The position numbers and the translations under genes are program-made. From CAZLFQ01 sp964558975 (lineage in GTDB: Bacteria; Pseudomonadota; Alphaproteobacteria; Rickettsiales; Midichloriaceae): a DNA stretch of 64,000 nucleotides. The notes beneath the pieces were generated by a model that was given only the letters and a program-made list of their open reading frames with translations, searched no databases and was not told the DNA's origin. Location of the stretch: assembly GCA_964558975.1 (NCBI GenBank), contig CAZLFQ010000003.1, forward strand, positions 99,933-163,932, in the 5' to 3' direction. Positions within the stretch are counted from its first letter, which is position 1, and each line of letters starts with the position of its first letter. This document shows positions 27,011 through 36,584 of this stretch, in pieces.

Positions 27011-28554
27011 GACCACCAACGTTTATATAAATAGCCTTTAATCTTTTGACGTTCTTCGTCTGTAAGTTTGCGATCATATATTAAAAGCTCGTAGAGATGA
27101 AAAATTTGACAAAATGATTTTGATCCAGACTCACAACCTATAAAAAAGTTTTGTGTACCAACTGTCACTTCAGGGCCAGTCGTTGTTGAAGATAGTATGT
27201 TTTGATCATTATTCCAGCATTTCAATTCATTGCCTGTAGGGCTAGTATATGCGTAGCAGTTCATGATATATTTATTTTCATGACCAATGCTGTTATTAAA
27301 AGGGATCAAATTACCTGCAACATTAGTATTAAACTGCCAATTTAAGTTACCACTTCCATCAGGCATCCATAACCTTATTCCATTCCCAAGGGCATATGAT
27401 AAGGTTCTTCCTCCACTTGTGCCTTGCAAGTCTGTAACCATTATAAATTCCATTTGTGAAAGTGTTGAACCATTTGGAAAAACCGCTCCATTTGGATTGC
27501 CTACTATGCGTAAAAATTGATAATTAAAACATACGTGTCCTTTTCCTCCTTCGTTATACCAATTTGGCGAATCCCCGCCACTCGAGTTGTTAGCTATATA
27601 TCCATTTCCAGATTTATCTTTCCAGCATCGTACTCTATCTGCATAGCCATCAGTTGTATCGGTGCAATTCTCATCTTCAAATAGGGTGGTGAAATCACTT
27701 GCATCTAGCCATAGTCTTAAACCAGATATATCTTTTGGTGTGAAAGTTGTTGGGTCAAACATAACTTCGCATTGTCCTGATGAACCTGCTGTTGGCACAA
27801 TAAATGTTTGCTTATCGTATGTTTGCTGATTTTTAGTCTTCCATAAAACATAATCATCAAATGCATTTGTCGATGATGGATTGTATGGTGTATCAATAAA
27901 GGTATTATCATCATCGCAATTTTCTTGATCTAAAGTAGAAGAGCACGCTTTTAGAGATCCATTATAATTATACGAGCCTTTTCCATCTTTCCCATGAGAT
28001 ACAATTACCCAAGATACTAAGTTTTCTTGTGTGCTTAGATTATCACGATTTATTTTATTCCCATTAGCATCGTTGATTCTAATAACATTTGTAGATGCCG
28101 TGGTATATGCCTCATAAGTTGGCTTGTTTTGAGCAAGGTTCTTGATAACGGCAAAAGTGATGCGATTGTTCCAAGGATCAAACATCATAGAGTCTGGTAA
28201 ATCTAAGCTTCTGACAGGCAAAACGCCTATCCTTACTATATCAACCCCTGAACCTGTCTCGATTGTGCCTGAAGGTGCTGCTGTTGAGCAGTTAGTTGAT
28301 TTACCAAAATCTGCTGTTGCAACTGCATCTGTTCTGGCTGCTGGGCAAGGTAAATAGCCATTTTTTGCTACAAAGGTATCAATAGCAAGTTCAATTTGGT
28401 TGAACTGATCGTTAATATTTTTAATGTTTTCAACTTCAGTTTTAATGAGCTTTACATCAAAAAAAGTTCCCGCAAGGATACCAAGAATAAGTAAAGATAT
28501 AGCAACTTCAGCGAGTGAATAAGCTGATACATTTTTTTTAAAAGATTTCCGCAT
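27007..28554 (-). CDS. Large modular prepilin with LamG/lectin-like domain
   Basis: A 515-residue protein with an atypical prepilin signal, AYSLAEVAISLLILGIL, in which Ala-Tyr replaces Gly-Phe and Glu sits at +5. Residues 40-255 share the core of the 18888 prepilin (AIDTF..NGYLPC, LPDSMMFDPWNNRI, QENCDDDNTF). After about residue 273 comes a concanavalin/LamG-like domain: LRLWLDASD, VRCWKDKSGNG, FIGCESG, LLIYDRKLTDEERQKIKGYLYKRW, a pattern known from bacterial glycan-binding proteins. It is likely a pilus-tip adhesin. No CtrA-type box is visible upstream. Confidence 0.85.
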   Translation of the reverse strand: MRKSFKKNVSAYSLAEVAISLLILGILAGTFFDVKLIKTEVENIKNINDQFNQIELAIDTFVAKNGYLPCPAARTDAVATADFGKSTNCSTAAPSGTIETGSGVDIVRIGVLPVRSLDLPDSMMFDPWNNRITFAVIKNLAQNKPTYEAYTTASTNVIRINDANGNKINRDNLSTQENLVSWVIVSHGKDGKGSYNYNGSLKACSSTLDQENCDDDNTFIDTPYNPSSTNAFDDYVLWKTKNQQTYDKQTFIVPTAGSSGQCEVMFDPTTFTPKDISGLRLWLDASDFTTLFEDENCTDTTDGYADRVRCWKDKSGNGYIANNSSGGDSPNWYNEGGKGHVCFNYQFLRIVGNPNGAVFPNGSTLSQMEFIMVTDLQGTSGGRTLSYALGNGIRLWMPDGSGNLNWQFNTNVAGNLIPFNNSIGHENKYIMNCYAYTSPTGNELKCWNNDQNILSSTTTGPEVTVGTQNFFIGCESGSKSFCQIFHLYELLIYDRKLTDEERQKIKGYLYKRWWS

Positions 28555-28730
28555 CTACTTGATACCTATTATGTTCAAAAAAAGTAACACGAGGCTAATA
28601 TACGTGCAACTAGATAATAAAAGTTTGTGCGTTGCAGCAAGAGATGAGATTTTTCCTAGGCTAGCGCAAATTTATGTTCAAATTTTAAATAGGAATGTTA
28701 ATATAATAATTCAACCTCCAAGTATCATGT

Positions 28731-30881
28731 ATGACAAAAGTAAAATCAAAGTCAACTAAAGCGGCAAAAAAAATTCCTGTTCAAAATAAAAAAGTTACAC
28801 CTCAAGAAAAGGAAAATACGTTATATTCAGAGGCGCTTGACTTTCACGCTCGTGAACCAAGAGGAAAAGTTGCTTTAGATATGCCAAAGCCTTTGACTAA
28901 CCAAAGAGATTTGTCGTTGGCATATTCACCGGGGGTTGCGGCTCCTTGTTTGGAAATCCACAAAGATCCCAGCAAAGCATATGAGTATACAGCTAAAGGA
29001 AACTATGTAGCAGTTATCTCGAACGGAACAGCAGTTCTTGGTTTGGGAAATTTGGGAGCACTTGCCAGTAAACCAGTTATGGAAGGTAAGGCGGTTCTAT
29101 TCAAAAGATTTGCAGATATTGATGCTGTTGATATTGAAGTTTCTACAGAAGACCCAGAGAAATTCATCAACGCTGTACGCTATCTTGGTGCATCTTGGGG
29201 TGGAATAAACCTAGAAGATATCAAAGCACCTGAGTGTTTTATCATAGAAAGCGAATTAAAAAAATTGATGGACATACCCGTGTTTCATGATGATCAACAT
29301 GGAACGGCAATTATTACAGTTGCAGGGCTTATAAACGCTGCGCACATTACTGGTAAAAAGCTTGAAGAAATGAAAGTTGTAGTTAACGGGGCAGGAGCTG
29401 CAGCTATAGCGTGTGTTGAGTTAATTAAGAGTGTCGGGGTAAAAAAGAATAATGTAATACTCTGCGATACAAAAGGGGTGATATTTGAAGGAAGAAAAGA
29501 TGGTATGAACCAGTGGAAAGCTGCTCATGCCATAAAAACAAAATTAAGAACGCTTACAGAAGCTTTGATTGGTGCCGATGTATTCTTAGGTCTTTCTGTA
29601 AAAGATGCAGTTACACCACAAATGGTTAAAACAATGGCTGATAAGCCAATAATTTTTGCTATGGCAAATCCAGATCCTGAAATCACTCCTGCGCAAGTTA
29701 AATCAGTTAGAGCTGACGCAATCGTTGCAACTGGTAGATCAGATTATTATAACCAAGTTAATAATGTTATGGGATTCCCTTACATATTTAGGGGAGCATT
29801 GGATGTTCAAGCAACAACAATTAATGATCACATGAAAATTGCGGCTGCACGTGCTGTTGCGCAAATCGCACGTGAAGATGTGCCAGAAGAAGTATCGGCT
29901 GCATATGCAGGAAGAAAATTAAAATATGGGCCAGATTATATAATTCCAACGCCATTTGATCCTAGGCTTATATATGTCGTGCCTATAGCAGTAGCCCAAG
30001 CTGCTATGGAATCAGGTGTTGCAAAGAAGCCTATAAAAGATTTTAACGATTACAGAAGACATTTGGCATCAAGGTTGAATCCTACAAACAACTTGATGAA
30101 TCTATTCTTCGAAAGATTAAAATCAGAGCCTAAACGAATGATTTTCGCTGAAGGTGATGAAGAGCAAATGGTGCGTGCAGCAGTTCAGTGGAGAAACCAA
30201 GGTTATGGCACACCAGTTCTGGTTGGTTATGAAGAAGGAATTAAGAAAAAATTAAAAGCAATTGGTGCAAGTTCTAAAGGTATTGAGATCACCAATGCGG
30301 CACTTAACGAAAATACTCCAAAGTATGTTTCTCAACTTTATAATAAATTACAAAGAAAAGGTTTCTTGCAACGTGATTGTGCAAGGATGGTAAAAAGAGA
30401 TCGAAATATATTCTCATCAATGATGCTTGAAAACGGAGAGGCTGATGCAATGATTACAGGTCTTACGCGCCCATACATTGCTTCTCTTGAGGATATTGCT
30501 AAAATTATTGATAAGCAGGATAAGAAAATAATGTTTGGACTTTCTGCTTTGTTAAGTAGAGGCAGGACAATTTTTATTGCAGATACAACAATCAATGAAA
30601 TTCCAACATCAGAGGAATTGGTCGATATTGCTATTCAGGCCGCACACGAAGTAAGGCATCTTGGTCATGAGCCTAGAGTGGCTTTTGTTTCGTTCTCTAA
30701 CTTTGGCAACCCAATGCGTGAGAAGGCTGAAAGAGTTAGAAATGCTGTAGCCATGATGGATCAGAGGAATGACATAGATTTTGAATATGATGGTGAGATG
30801 CAAGCAAACGTTGCATTAAATCCAGATATGTTAAAATTATACCCGTTCTGTAGATTGAGTCAGCCAGCAAACGTACTATAA
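28731..30881 (+). CDS. maeB: NADP malic enzyme with phosphotransacetylase domain, frameshifted
   Basis: This frame encodes 716 residues. The malic enzyme part (about 30-440) has SLAYSPGVAAPCLEI, FHDDQHGTAI and the NAD(P) loop VVNGAGAAAIA; a phosphotransacetylase-like domain fills 450-716. It decarboxylates malate to pyruvate. The frame stops at PANVL, exactly before the conserved VMPALHSANISSKLL block that is found in the next frame (30881-31069). A single missing base in the expected GTA valine codon explains this. The C-terminal domain is therefore cut by about 60 residues unless recoded or a sequencing error. Confidence 0.93.
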   Translation: MTKVKSKSTKAAKKIPVQNKKVTPQEKENTLYSEALDFHAREPRGKVALDMPKPLTNQRDLSLAYSPGVAAPCLEIHKDPSKAYEYTAKGNYVAVISNGTAVLGLGNLGALASKPVMEGKAVLFKRFADIDAVDIEVSTEDPEKFINAVRYLGASWGGINLEDIKAPECFIIESELKKLMDIPVFHDDQHGTAIITVAGLINAAHITGKKLEEMKVVVNGAGAAAIACVELIKSVGVKKNNVILCDTKGVIFEGRKDGMNQWKAAHAIKTKLRTLTEALIGADVFLGLSVKDAVTPQMVKTMADKPIIFAMANPDPEITPAQVKSVRADAIVATGRSDYYNQVNNVMGFPYIFRGALDVQATTINDHMKIAAARAVAQIAREDVPEEVSAAYAGRKLKYGPDYIIPTPFDPRLIYVVPIAVAQAAMESGVAKKPIKDFNDYRRHLASRLNPTNNLMNLFFERLKSEPKRMIFAEGDEEQMVRAAVQWRNQGYGTPVLVGYEEGIKKKLKAIGASSKGIEITNAALNENTPKYVSQLYNKLQRKGFLQRDCARMVKRDRNIFSSMMLENGEADAMITGLTRPYIASLEDIAKIIDKQDKKIMFGLSALLSRGRTIFIADTTINEIPTSEELVDIAIQAAHEVRHLGHEPRVAFVSFSNFGNPMREKAERVRNAVAMMDQRNDIDFEYDGEMQANVALNPDMLKLYPFCRLSQPANVL

Positions 30882-31069
30882 TGCCTGCACTACATAGCGC
30901 CAATATCTCTTCTAAATTACTTCAAGAGCTTGGTGGGTGTACCCTAATTGGACCAATTCTATGCGGGTTATCGAAGCCAGTTCAAATTTTAACAATGGGT
31001 GCGCGCGAGACAGATATATTAAATCTTGCTGCTCTTTGTGCACATAGAATTGAAAAGTGTAAGCAGTAA
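30881..31069 (+). pseudogene. maeB: Detached C-terminal fragment of malic enzyme
   Basis: These 62 codons read MPALHSANISSKLLQELGG and on to VQILTMGARETDILNLAALCAH, which is the normal C-terminus of the phosphotransacetylase domain of the malic enzyme gene just upstream. Stop and start overlap as TAATG. It could be translated by re-initiation after termination, giving a two-chain enzyme, or be dead sequence. The ORF itself has remained open, which fits a recent lesion, a sequencing error, or continuing use. Confidence 0.85.
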
Positions 31070-31081
31070 AATATTAGAAAT

Positions 31082-31975
31082 TTATGCAGCTTGTTTTTCT
31101 GTAGTTTCTTTTTTTCTAGTTGTTGCTAGATAAATAGAGCTCGCAAGAATTATGGCGGTGCCAAGTAGAGTGTTTAAACCAATAATTTCTCCAAACAAAG
31201 AATAGCCTAACATTGTTGAAAAAATTAGTCTGGTATAATCAATTGCAAGTAAATTACTCATCTTAGTTTTAGTGTAAGCCCAAACTAAGCAGAAATGCCC
31301 AGCACAAGCAAAAAACGACATTGTAAGCAGCATAATAAATTCATGCAGATTTATCATTCTGCCGTATTGGTAGAGAAATGGTAATGATAGAGTGAAAATA
31401 ATAATGTTTCCATAAAAGACTATGATTGCTGGGTGCTGGTTATCGTTTGCTAATTTCTTAGCCATAACATTTGCTGCTGCCCAACAAAAGCAGCTGAACA
31501 AAGCATAGATAGCATACATGTTGTATTCGTCGCTATTTGGATTCATAACAACGTATGCTCCTGTAAAACCAATTAGTAGAGCCGTCCACTTTTTTGTATC
31601 AAGACGGTCTTTTAGGAATATTATTGCAAGTACTGCAGATAGAAGTGGAGTAATAAAGCTTAAAGCTACAGTTTCGCCAATTTTCATATTATGAATAGCA
31701 ATCGTCCACGCTGGGATACTTATGAAATCGACAAAACCTTTTAAGTAATTTGTCTTTGAAAAACTAGGAAGTTTTTGTTTGCTGGCAAGATAGATCACCA
31801 TTGGCAATACCAACATCATGCATAAAAAACTTCTATATGATACCAATACCATGGGATCGAAAATCTTGGTTAAAGGTCTGATTGAGGCATTAACACATGC
31901 GAAGCAAAAACAGGTAAGTAGCATGATTGCTATACCTTGCAGTTCTTTATTGTTTTTGAAGTTGCGAAACATCAT
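31082..31975 (-). CDS. EamA/DMT family transporter
   Basis: A 297-residue protein with ten hydrophobic helices arranged as two EamA repeats (for example FITPLLSAVLAIIFLKDRL in the first and STMLGYSLFGEIIGLNTLLGTAIILAS in the second). Members of this drug/metabolite transporter superfamily move amino acids, nucleotides or S-adenosylmethionine; in Rickettsia a relative imports SAM. The substrate here is unknown. It is divergent from the 32035 gene. Confidence 0.88.
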   Translation of the reverse strand: MMFRNFKNNKELQGIAIMLLTCFCFACVNASIRPLTKIFDPMVLVSYRSFLCMMLVLPMVIYLASKQKLPSFSKTNYLKGFVDFISIPAWTIAIHNMKIGETVALSFITPLLSAVLAIIFLKDRLDTKKWTALLIGFTGAYVVMNPNSDEYNMYAIYALFSCFCWAAANVMAKKLANDNQHPAIIVFYGNIIIFTLSLPFLYQYGRMINLHEFIMLLTMSFFACAGHFCLVWAYTKTKMSNLLAIDYTRLIFSTMLGYSLFGEIIGLNTLLGTAIILASSIYLATTRKKETTEKQAA

Positions 31976-32034
31976 TGATATACAATTTTTGCCAATTATA
32001 CTATATTTTCAATTATAAGTATAACGAGAAATCT

Positions 32035-33966
32035 ATGCTTGATAAGTCCTTAGAACTAAAGGTTTTAGAGATGGTAAATACTTTCTCAGAGGGTTTTAGA
32101 AAAGAATTTGCTGGTAAAATTACTCAAATAACTGCACTTTCTAAAAGAATACCATTAACGCAGACAGTTGAGCAGTTAGTTCTTAAAGATTTAGATCAGT
32201 TATCAAAGCGTCATTCAGAGACCCTAGAAATCCCAGCTCAATCAATGACTAGATCAGATCAACTGATTGAGCTAATTGAGAAGTTTAAAAAGGAGAAACT
32301 CCATTTAGCCGAAACAATCCAGCATGATCTGTTAGGTTATGCAGAGAGTATTCTAGGTACTTTGCTTGATTCAGAGTATGGACAATGCATATTATTTGAG
32401 TTGCGACATCGCCTGACTGCGGTGCCCTCTAATTTCATCAATTTACTAGAATTAGTTGAAAAATTGGATGTTAAAAAAGCTGGTGTTTCTAAAGAAAGCC
32501 TCCTCTATTTTATAGATATTGTATCAGGTAACTTTGAATACTATGAGTACGACAAATGGGTTAAACTGACTTCCCAAGATCTTAGGGACGTAAGAACACA
32601 GGCTGCAATTTTACTCAGAAGTGTTGTTAAGGAAACTCAGAAATTGATTTCAGAACTAGATAATTCACTTGTAGAAAGATATAAAGATAACCTTGCTTTT
32701 GTAAAAGTTAATAGTAAGTGGATTCCCCAAAAATTTGTTGAGAGAAGAGACCAAGAAGCGAGAGATGCTGAAATCGCGCGCGCGTCTACGTTCGATACTA
32801 TGCAATATTATTTTTTAGAGACAATGAAAGCAAAAAGGGTATTGGATGGGGCTAATAATAAAAGAAAAAAAAGAGAAGCGCACGGTGCAATGATTAGAAA
32901 CGTTTCTAATCTAAAGCAGATTATGGTTCAACATAAAGAACATTTGATGATCTTGCTAAATGACTTTTATTTTAGGCACAAAATTTTAACTTCATTAAAT
33001 TCTATAAGACCTCATTCTAACGAACTCATGCAGATTTTTTTAAGTCATTTAAGGGAATTCTTAAGCTTTGAAAATGATAGCAGTTTAAGGGATAGTATTT
33101 ATGTTTCTGTGCGTCAAATTCCGAATGTCGTTAGTTATCTTTATAAAGGTCAATATTCTGCAGAAGAAGTTCTTTTTCTTTCAAGGGTATTGAGTGAAAG
33201 TCTGTCTATTCCAGAGATTCAAGTTATGAAAAAGAAAGACTTGGAATTATATGCAGGTAATAGTAGGAAGATTATTTTGCTCACTAAGTTTAAAAACCCT
33301 GAAGATCGAGCTTTTTTATTTGATTGCTATAGAGCAAAAAATGAAAAATTAGATGCGCTTCTATTACCTTCGGTAATAGATTGTATAGAAAGAAACATTA
33401 TTGTCCCAAGCCAAGTAAAATTATGGAATTCTGTTAAGATTAGAAATATAGCATCTTTGCTAACGATTGTTAAAAACCAATATGTTGGTGACTCTGAAAG
33501 ACTCTCAAGATTATATGATCAGTCACGTGATAACTTCAACCAAGTTGCTGCACACGGCTCTCTTGAAGCACTTGAGCGTGGTTACAGTACAGTTGCAGAA
33601 AATATAGCTATTAATGTCGATGCAAGAAGAGAGGTGTTGTTTTCTAATAATGCTTTAAAAGGGTATAGAGTTCAATTATTCAAACTTACAGATTTAGCAC
33701 AGTTAAATATTCAAGATATTAAGCTTTTAACGCATAGTAATTCGCTTGCAGCGATGCAGATTGGAGGGGTGAAGTTTGAAAATTTATTTAGAATTTTAAG
33801 AAGTGATAAAGACATGTTTATGTATCTTACATCTGAAAGTGCAAAATATGCATATGTGCATAAAACTACATTTGAACAGAGGATGCAGCAGTATAAAATT
33901 AAACAAAAAAGCGGCCATCCAACGTGCAATAAAAGAAGAGAAGGTTATGCTGGAATTGCTATATAA
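32035..33966 (+). CDS. Large hypothetical helical protein
   Basis: A 643-residue protein from the ATG at 32035, which is preferred over an upstream ATG at 31975 because the first 20 residues of that version are unlike the rest and overlap the divergent EamA gene start. It is predicted to be almost fully helical, with no membrane segment. A basic cluster KRKKR at about residues 276-281 resembles a nuclear localisation signal. No known domain is recognised. Its 3' end overlaps the convergent hisS gene by 8 bp. It could be a lineage-specific effector, but there is no direct evidence. Confidence 0.7.
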   Translation: MLDKSLELKVLEMVNTFSEGFRKEFAGKITQITALSKRIPLTQTVEQLVLKDLDQLSKRHSETLEIPAQSMTRSDQLIELIEKFKKEKLHLAETIQHDLLGYAESILGTLLDSEYGQCILFELRHRLTAVPSNFINLLELVEKLDVKKAGVSKESLLYFIDIVSGNFEYYEYDKWVKLTSQDLRDVRTQAAILLRSVVKETQKLISELDNSLVERYKDNLAFVKVNSKWIPQKFVERRDQEARDAEIARASTFDTMQYYFLETMKAKRVLDGANNKRKKREAHGAMIRNVSNLKQIMVQHKEHLMILLNDFYFRHKILTSLNSIRPHSNELMQIFLSHLREFLSFENDSSLRDSIYVSVRQIPNVVSYLYKGQYSAEEVLFLSRVLSESLSIPEIQVMKKKDLELYAGNSRKIILLTKFKNPEDRAFLFDCYRAKNEKLDALLLPSVIDCIERNIIVPSQVKLWNSVKIRNIASLLTIVKNQYVGDSERLSRLYDQSRDNFNQVAAHGSLEALERGYSTVAENIAINVDARREVLFSNNALKGYRVQLFKLTDLAQLNIQDIKLLTHSNSLAAMQIGGVKFENLFRILRSDKDMFMYLTSESAKYAYVHKTTFEQRMQQYKIKQKSGHPTCNKRREGYAGIAI

Positions 33967-35206
33967 AGAAATTAGCTATAGAACTTATGCTAATAAATTG
34001 TTCTGTGCCATCTTTTAAGTTCTTAACTTTTAAATTTCCAGATTTTAATTCCTCATCACCAAAAATAACGGCATGTGTTGCAGATATCTTATCTGCACGC
34101 TTCATCATTTTTCCAATATTTCCAGCATACTCTAAATCTACGCTTATATTTTTTTCTCTTATCATTTTAGCGATTTTTAAAGCTTCTTTTTCAGCGTTTT
34201 CGCCGATTGGAATTAAAGAAATAACTTTGTCATTTAGTAATTTGTACTCAAGTGCTTTCATAAGTTCATAAAGTCTTTCTACACCTGCAGCGAAGCCAAC
34301 TGCTGGAATTGAGGGGCCGCCCATAAGTTCTACTAACCCATCGTACCTACCGCCAGCAAGGACCGTTCCTTGGCTGCCAAGTAGTTGAGTAGTAAATTCA
34401 AACACGGTATGAGTGTAATAATCTAAACCACGCACAAGTTTAGAATTAAGTTTATATTCGATTCCTAGTTCAGATAAACCCGTTAATACCTTTTCAAAAA
34501 ACTGTTTTGCACTATCTGTAAAATGGTCAGCTATTTTTGGTGCGCTTGCTAAAATTTTATGGTCGTTTGCGTCTTTTGAATCTAATATGCGTAATGGATT
34601 TTTTTCCAGACGCATTTTGCTATCTTCGGATAAATCATTTTTATATTTATCTAAAAATGAGGATAGGGCGATGCGATAGTTTTTACGACTTTCTAAATCA
34701 CCCAATGAATTTATTTCTAAAGTTACATGCTGAGCTAATCCTAGGCTTTTAAGAATATGTTGTGCAATGGCAATTAGTTCCACATCACAAAATGGGCTCT
34801 TAGCTCCAATATATTCAAAATTAATTTGATTGAATTGGCGATATCTGGCTTTCTGAGGACGCTCATGTCTGAATACTGGCCCCCATGAATACAGTTTTTG
34901 AGGTAGTGATTGAGTTAGTCCATTAGAAATGAGTGCGCGCACGATACCAGCAGTGAATTCGGGACGTAGGGTAATACTAGTTTTTTCCCTATCTAAAAAT
35001 GTATAGGTTTCTTTGCTAACTATATCTGAAGTGTCACCTAGAGTTCTGTGAAATACATCTGAGAATTCAAAGATAGGTGTGGAAAGTTCTTTGAAATTAT
35101 ATTTGTTAGCCCATTCTTTTGCTGCGGTTGTTACTATGTTTTGTAGCTCAATATCCGTCCCTAAAATATCGCGTGTACCACGTACTGGTTGTAAATCTTT
35201 AGACAT
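33959..35206 (-). CDS. hisS: Histidyl-tRNA synthetase
   Basis: A 415-residue class II aminoacyl-tRNA synthetase. Motif 1 lies in the N-terminal PVRGTRDILG and FEFSDVFHRTLGDTSD region, motif 2 is FRHERPQKARYRQFNQI, the histidine-specific segments are LVRGLDYYTHTVFEF and AAGGRYDGL-like LAGGRYDGLVELMGG, and motif 3 is GFAAGVERL. The C-terminal anticodon-binding domain follows. It charges tRNA-His. Length is normal for bacteria. Confidence 0.98.
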   Translation of the reverse strand: MSKDLQPVRGTRDILGTDIELQNIVTTAAKEWANKYNFKELSTPIFEFSDVFHRTLGDTSDIVSKETYTFLDREKTSITLRPEFTAGIVRALISNGLTQSLPQKLYSWGPVFRHERPQKARYRQFNQINFEYIGAKSPFCDVELIAIAQHILKSLGLAQHVTLEINSLGDLESRKNYRIALSSFLDKYKNDLSEDSKMRLEKNPLRILDSKDANDHKILASAPKIADHFTDSAKQFFEKVLTGLSELGIEYKLNSKLVRGLDYYTHTVFEFTTQLLGSQGTVLAGGRYDGLVELMGGPSIPAVGFAAGVERLYELMKALEYKLLNDKVISLIPIGENAEKEALKIAKMIREKNISVDLEYAGNIGKMMKRADKISATHAVIFGDEELKSGNLKVKNLKDGTEQFISISSIANFFI

Positions 35207-35334
35207 AAATCACTTTGTTTATAACTTTAGGGAGAATATCAAGCTTAAGCCATATATTGTCAACTAAAACTTATGCTTGCATTAGTGGCTGTGCTGGGCA
35301 TAATCTCTTGGTAATTAACTTAAATTAGAAGCTG

Positions 35335-36582
35335 ATGAAAAAGAGAAAGATAGTTGGTTCTGCCATATTGGGAAACATTGTTGAATATTATGATTTTGGA
35401 ATTTATGCTGTGTTCGCACCGACAATAGGTAGATTGTTTTTTCCTTCTCATGATCCATTTTTGCAGACATTACTCGCTTTAAGCGTGTTTGCTGTTGGTT
35501 TTTTAATGCGTCCACTTGGTGGCTTTTTCTTTGGTCATATAGGTGATAGGTTTGGTCGTAAGACGGCCTTGACTATATCTATTATCGGTATGGCAACGTG
35601 CACATTTTTGATTGGTATATTGCCCTCTTATCACCAGATAGGGATTATGGCGCCCATCATTCTAATTCTCATAAGATTGTTCCAAGGACTCTGCGTAGGT
35701 GGTGAAAGCGCGGGTGTTGCTATTTTTATTCTTGAACATTTAGATGGCTACAAACCTGGACTTATTGGCGGTATCGTCATGGCTTCAAACATGGTTGGAA
35801 CTTTGCTAGCGTATTTTGTTGGTATGGGACTCACAGATTTCTGTGGTACTGGTCAAGCTGATTTCTGCTGGAGATATGGTTTTGTTCTGGGTGGTTTTAT
35901 GGGGCTTATAGGATTGTACATGAGATATCAATTGCAAGAAACTCCAACATTTACAAATAAAAAGAATAAAGATGAAATAGAAAAAAGACCATTGATGAAA
36001 GCATTCCAAAAACATTGGCAGCGTATGATCGTTGTAATGTTTCTTGGAGGTGTGACAAGCGCTGTTGCCTATACTATCAGAGGTTATTTGAACGTGTTTT
36101 TCCAAAGCAAAATGGGATACACACCAGACCAAGCATTGTACTTTACTACAATTGGCTTGTTTATCATGATAGTATTTATGCCAATTTTTGGAATAATAGG
36201 AGATAAGGTAGGGTATAGAAGATTCTTCTACTTAATTTGTTGGACAGTTATAATTACCATTGTCCCAATTTATAATTTACTTGCAGCGCCTAACCATGAT
36301 GTTGCTTCTGTTATTTTAGGAATTACGTTACTTGGTTTAGTTGCTTCTGCAATTTGTGCTCCAGCTTACCCATATGCAATTCAAGCATTTGAAGTTGAAT
36401 TGAGATATTCTGGTGTTGCCTTTAGTTGGAATATGGGCATTGCCTTACTAGGTGGTACAACTCCTGCAATATCAACGGCATTGTCTGAGAAGTTTGGTGC
36501 AACTGCTCCTGCTTACTATATAGCAGGGTTAGCTCTAACCTTTATTTTGATTAGCTATTCAACTAGAAAACATAAGTTGTAA
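35335..36582 (+). CDS. MHS-family MFS transporter, ProP-like
   Basis: A 415-residue major facilitator with twelve helices. The N-terminal VEYYDFGIYAVFAPTIGRLFF and RPLGGFFFGHIGDRFGRK are signatures of the metabolite:H+ symporter subfamily that includes ProP (proline/betaine) and KgtP (alpha-ketoglutarate). Such carriers are often multiplied in Rickettsiales for host metabolite uptake. The exact solute is not predictable. It is followed after 2 bp by a glycosyltransferase gene. Confidence 0.92.
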   Translation: MKKRKIVGSAILGNIVEYYDFGIYAVFAPTIGRLFFPSHDPFLQTLLALSVFAVGFLMRPLGGFFFGHIGDRFGRKTALTISIIGMATCTFLIGILPSYHQIGIMAPIILILIRLFQGLCVGGESAGVAIFILEHLDGYKPGLIGGIVMASNMVGTLLAYFVGMGLTDFCGTGQADFCWRYGFVLGGFMGLIGLYMRYQLQETPTFTNKKNKDEIEKRPLMKAFQKHWQRMIVVMFLGGVTSAVAYTIRGYLNVFFQSKMGYTPDQALYFTTIGLFIMIVFMPIFGIIGDKVGYRRFFYLICWTVIITIVPIYNLLAAPNHDVASVILGITLLGLVASAICAPAYPYAIQAFEVELRYSGVAFSWNMGIALLGGTTPAISTALSEKFGATAPAYYIAGLALTFILISYSTRKHKL

Positions 36583-36584
36583 TC

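Noticed and set aside
28559..28759. 66-codon plus-strand frame before the malic enzyme gene
   Set aside because: Starts with TTG, overlaps the malic enzyme start by 29 bp and shows no family-like sequence; treated as intergenic leader.
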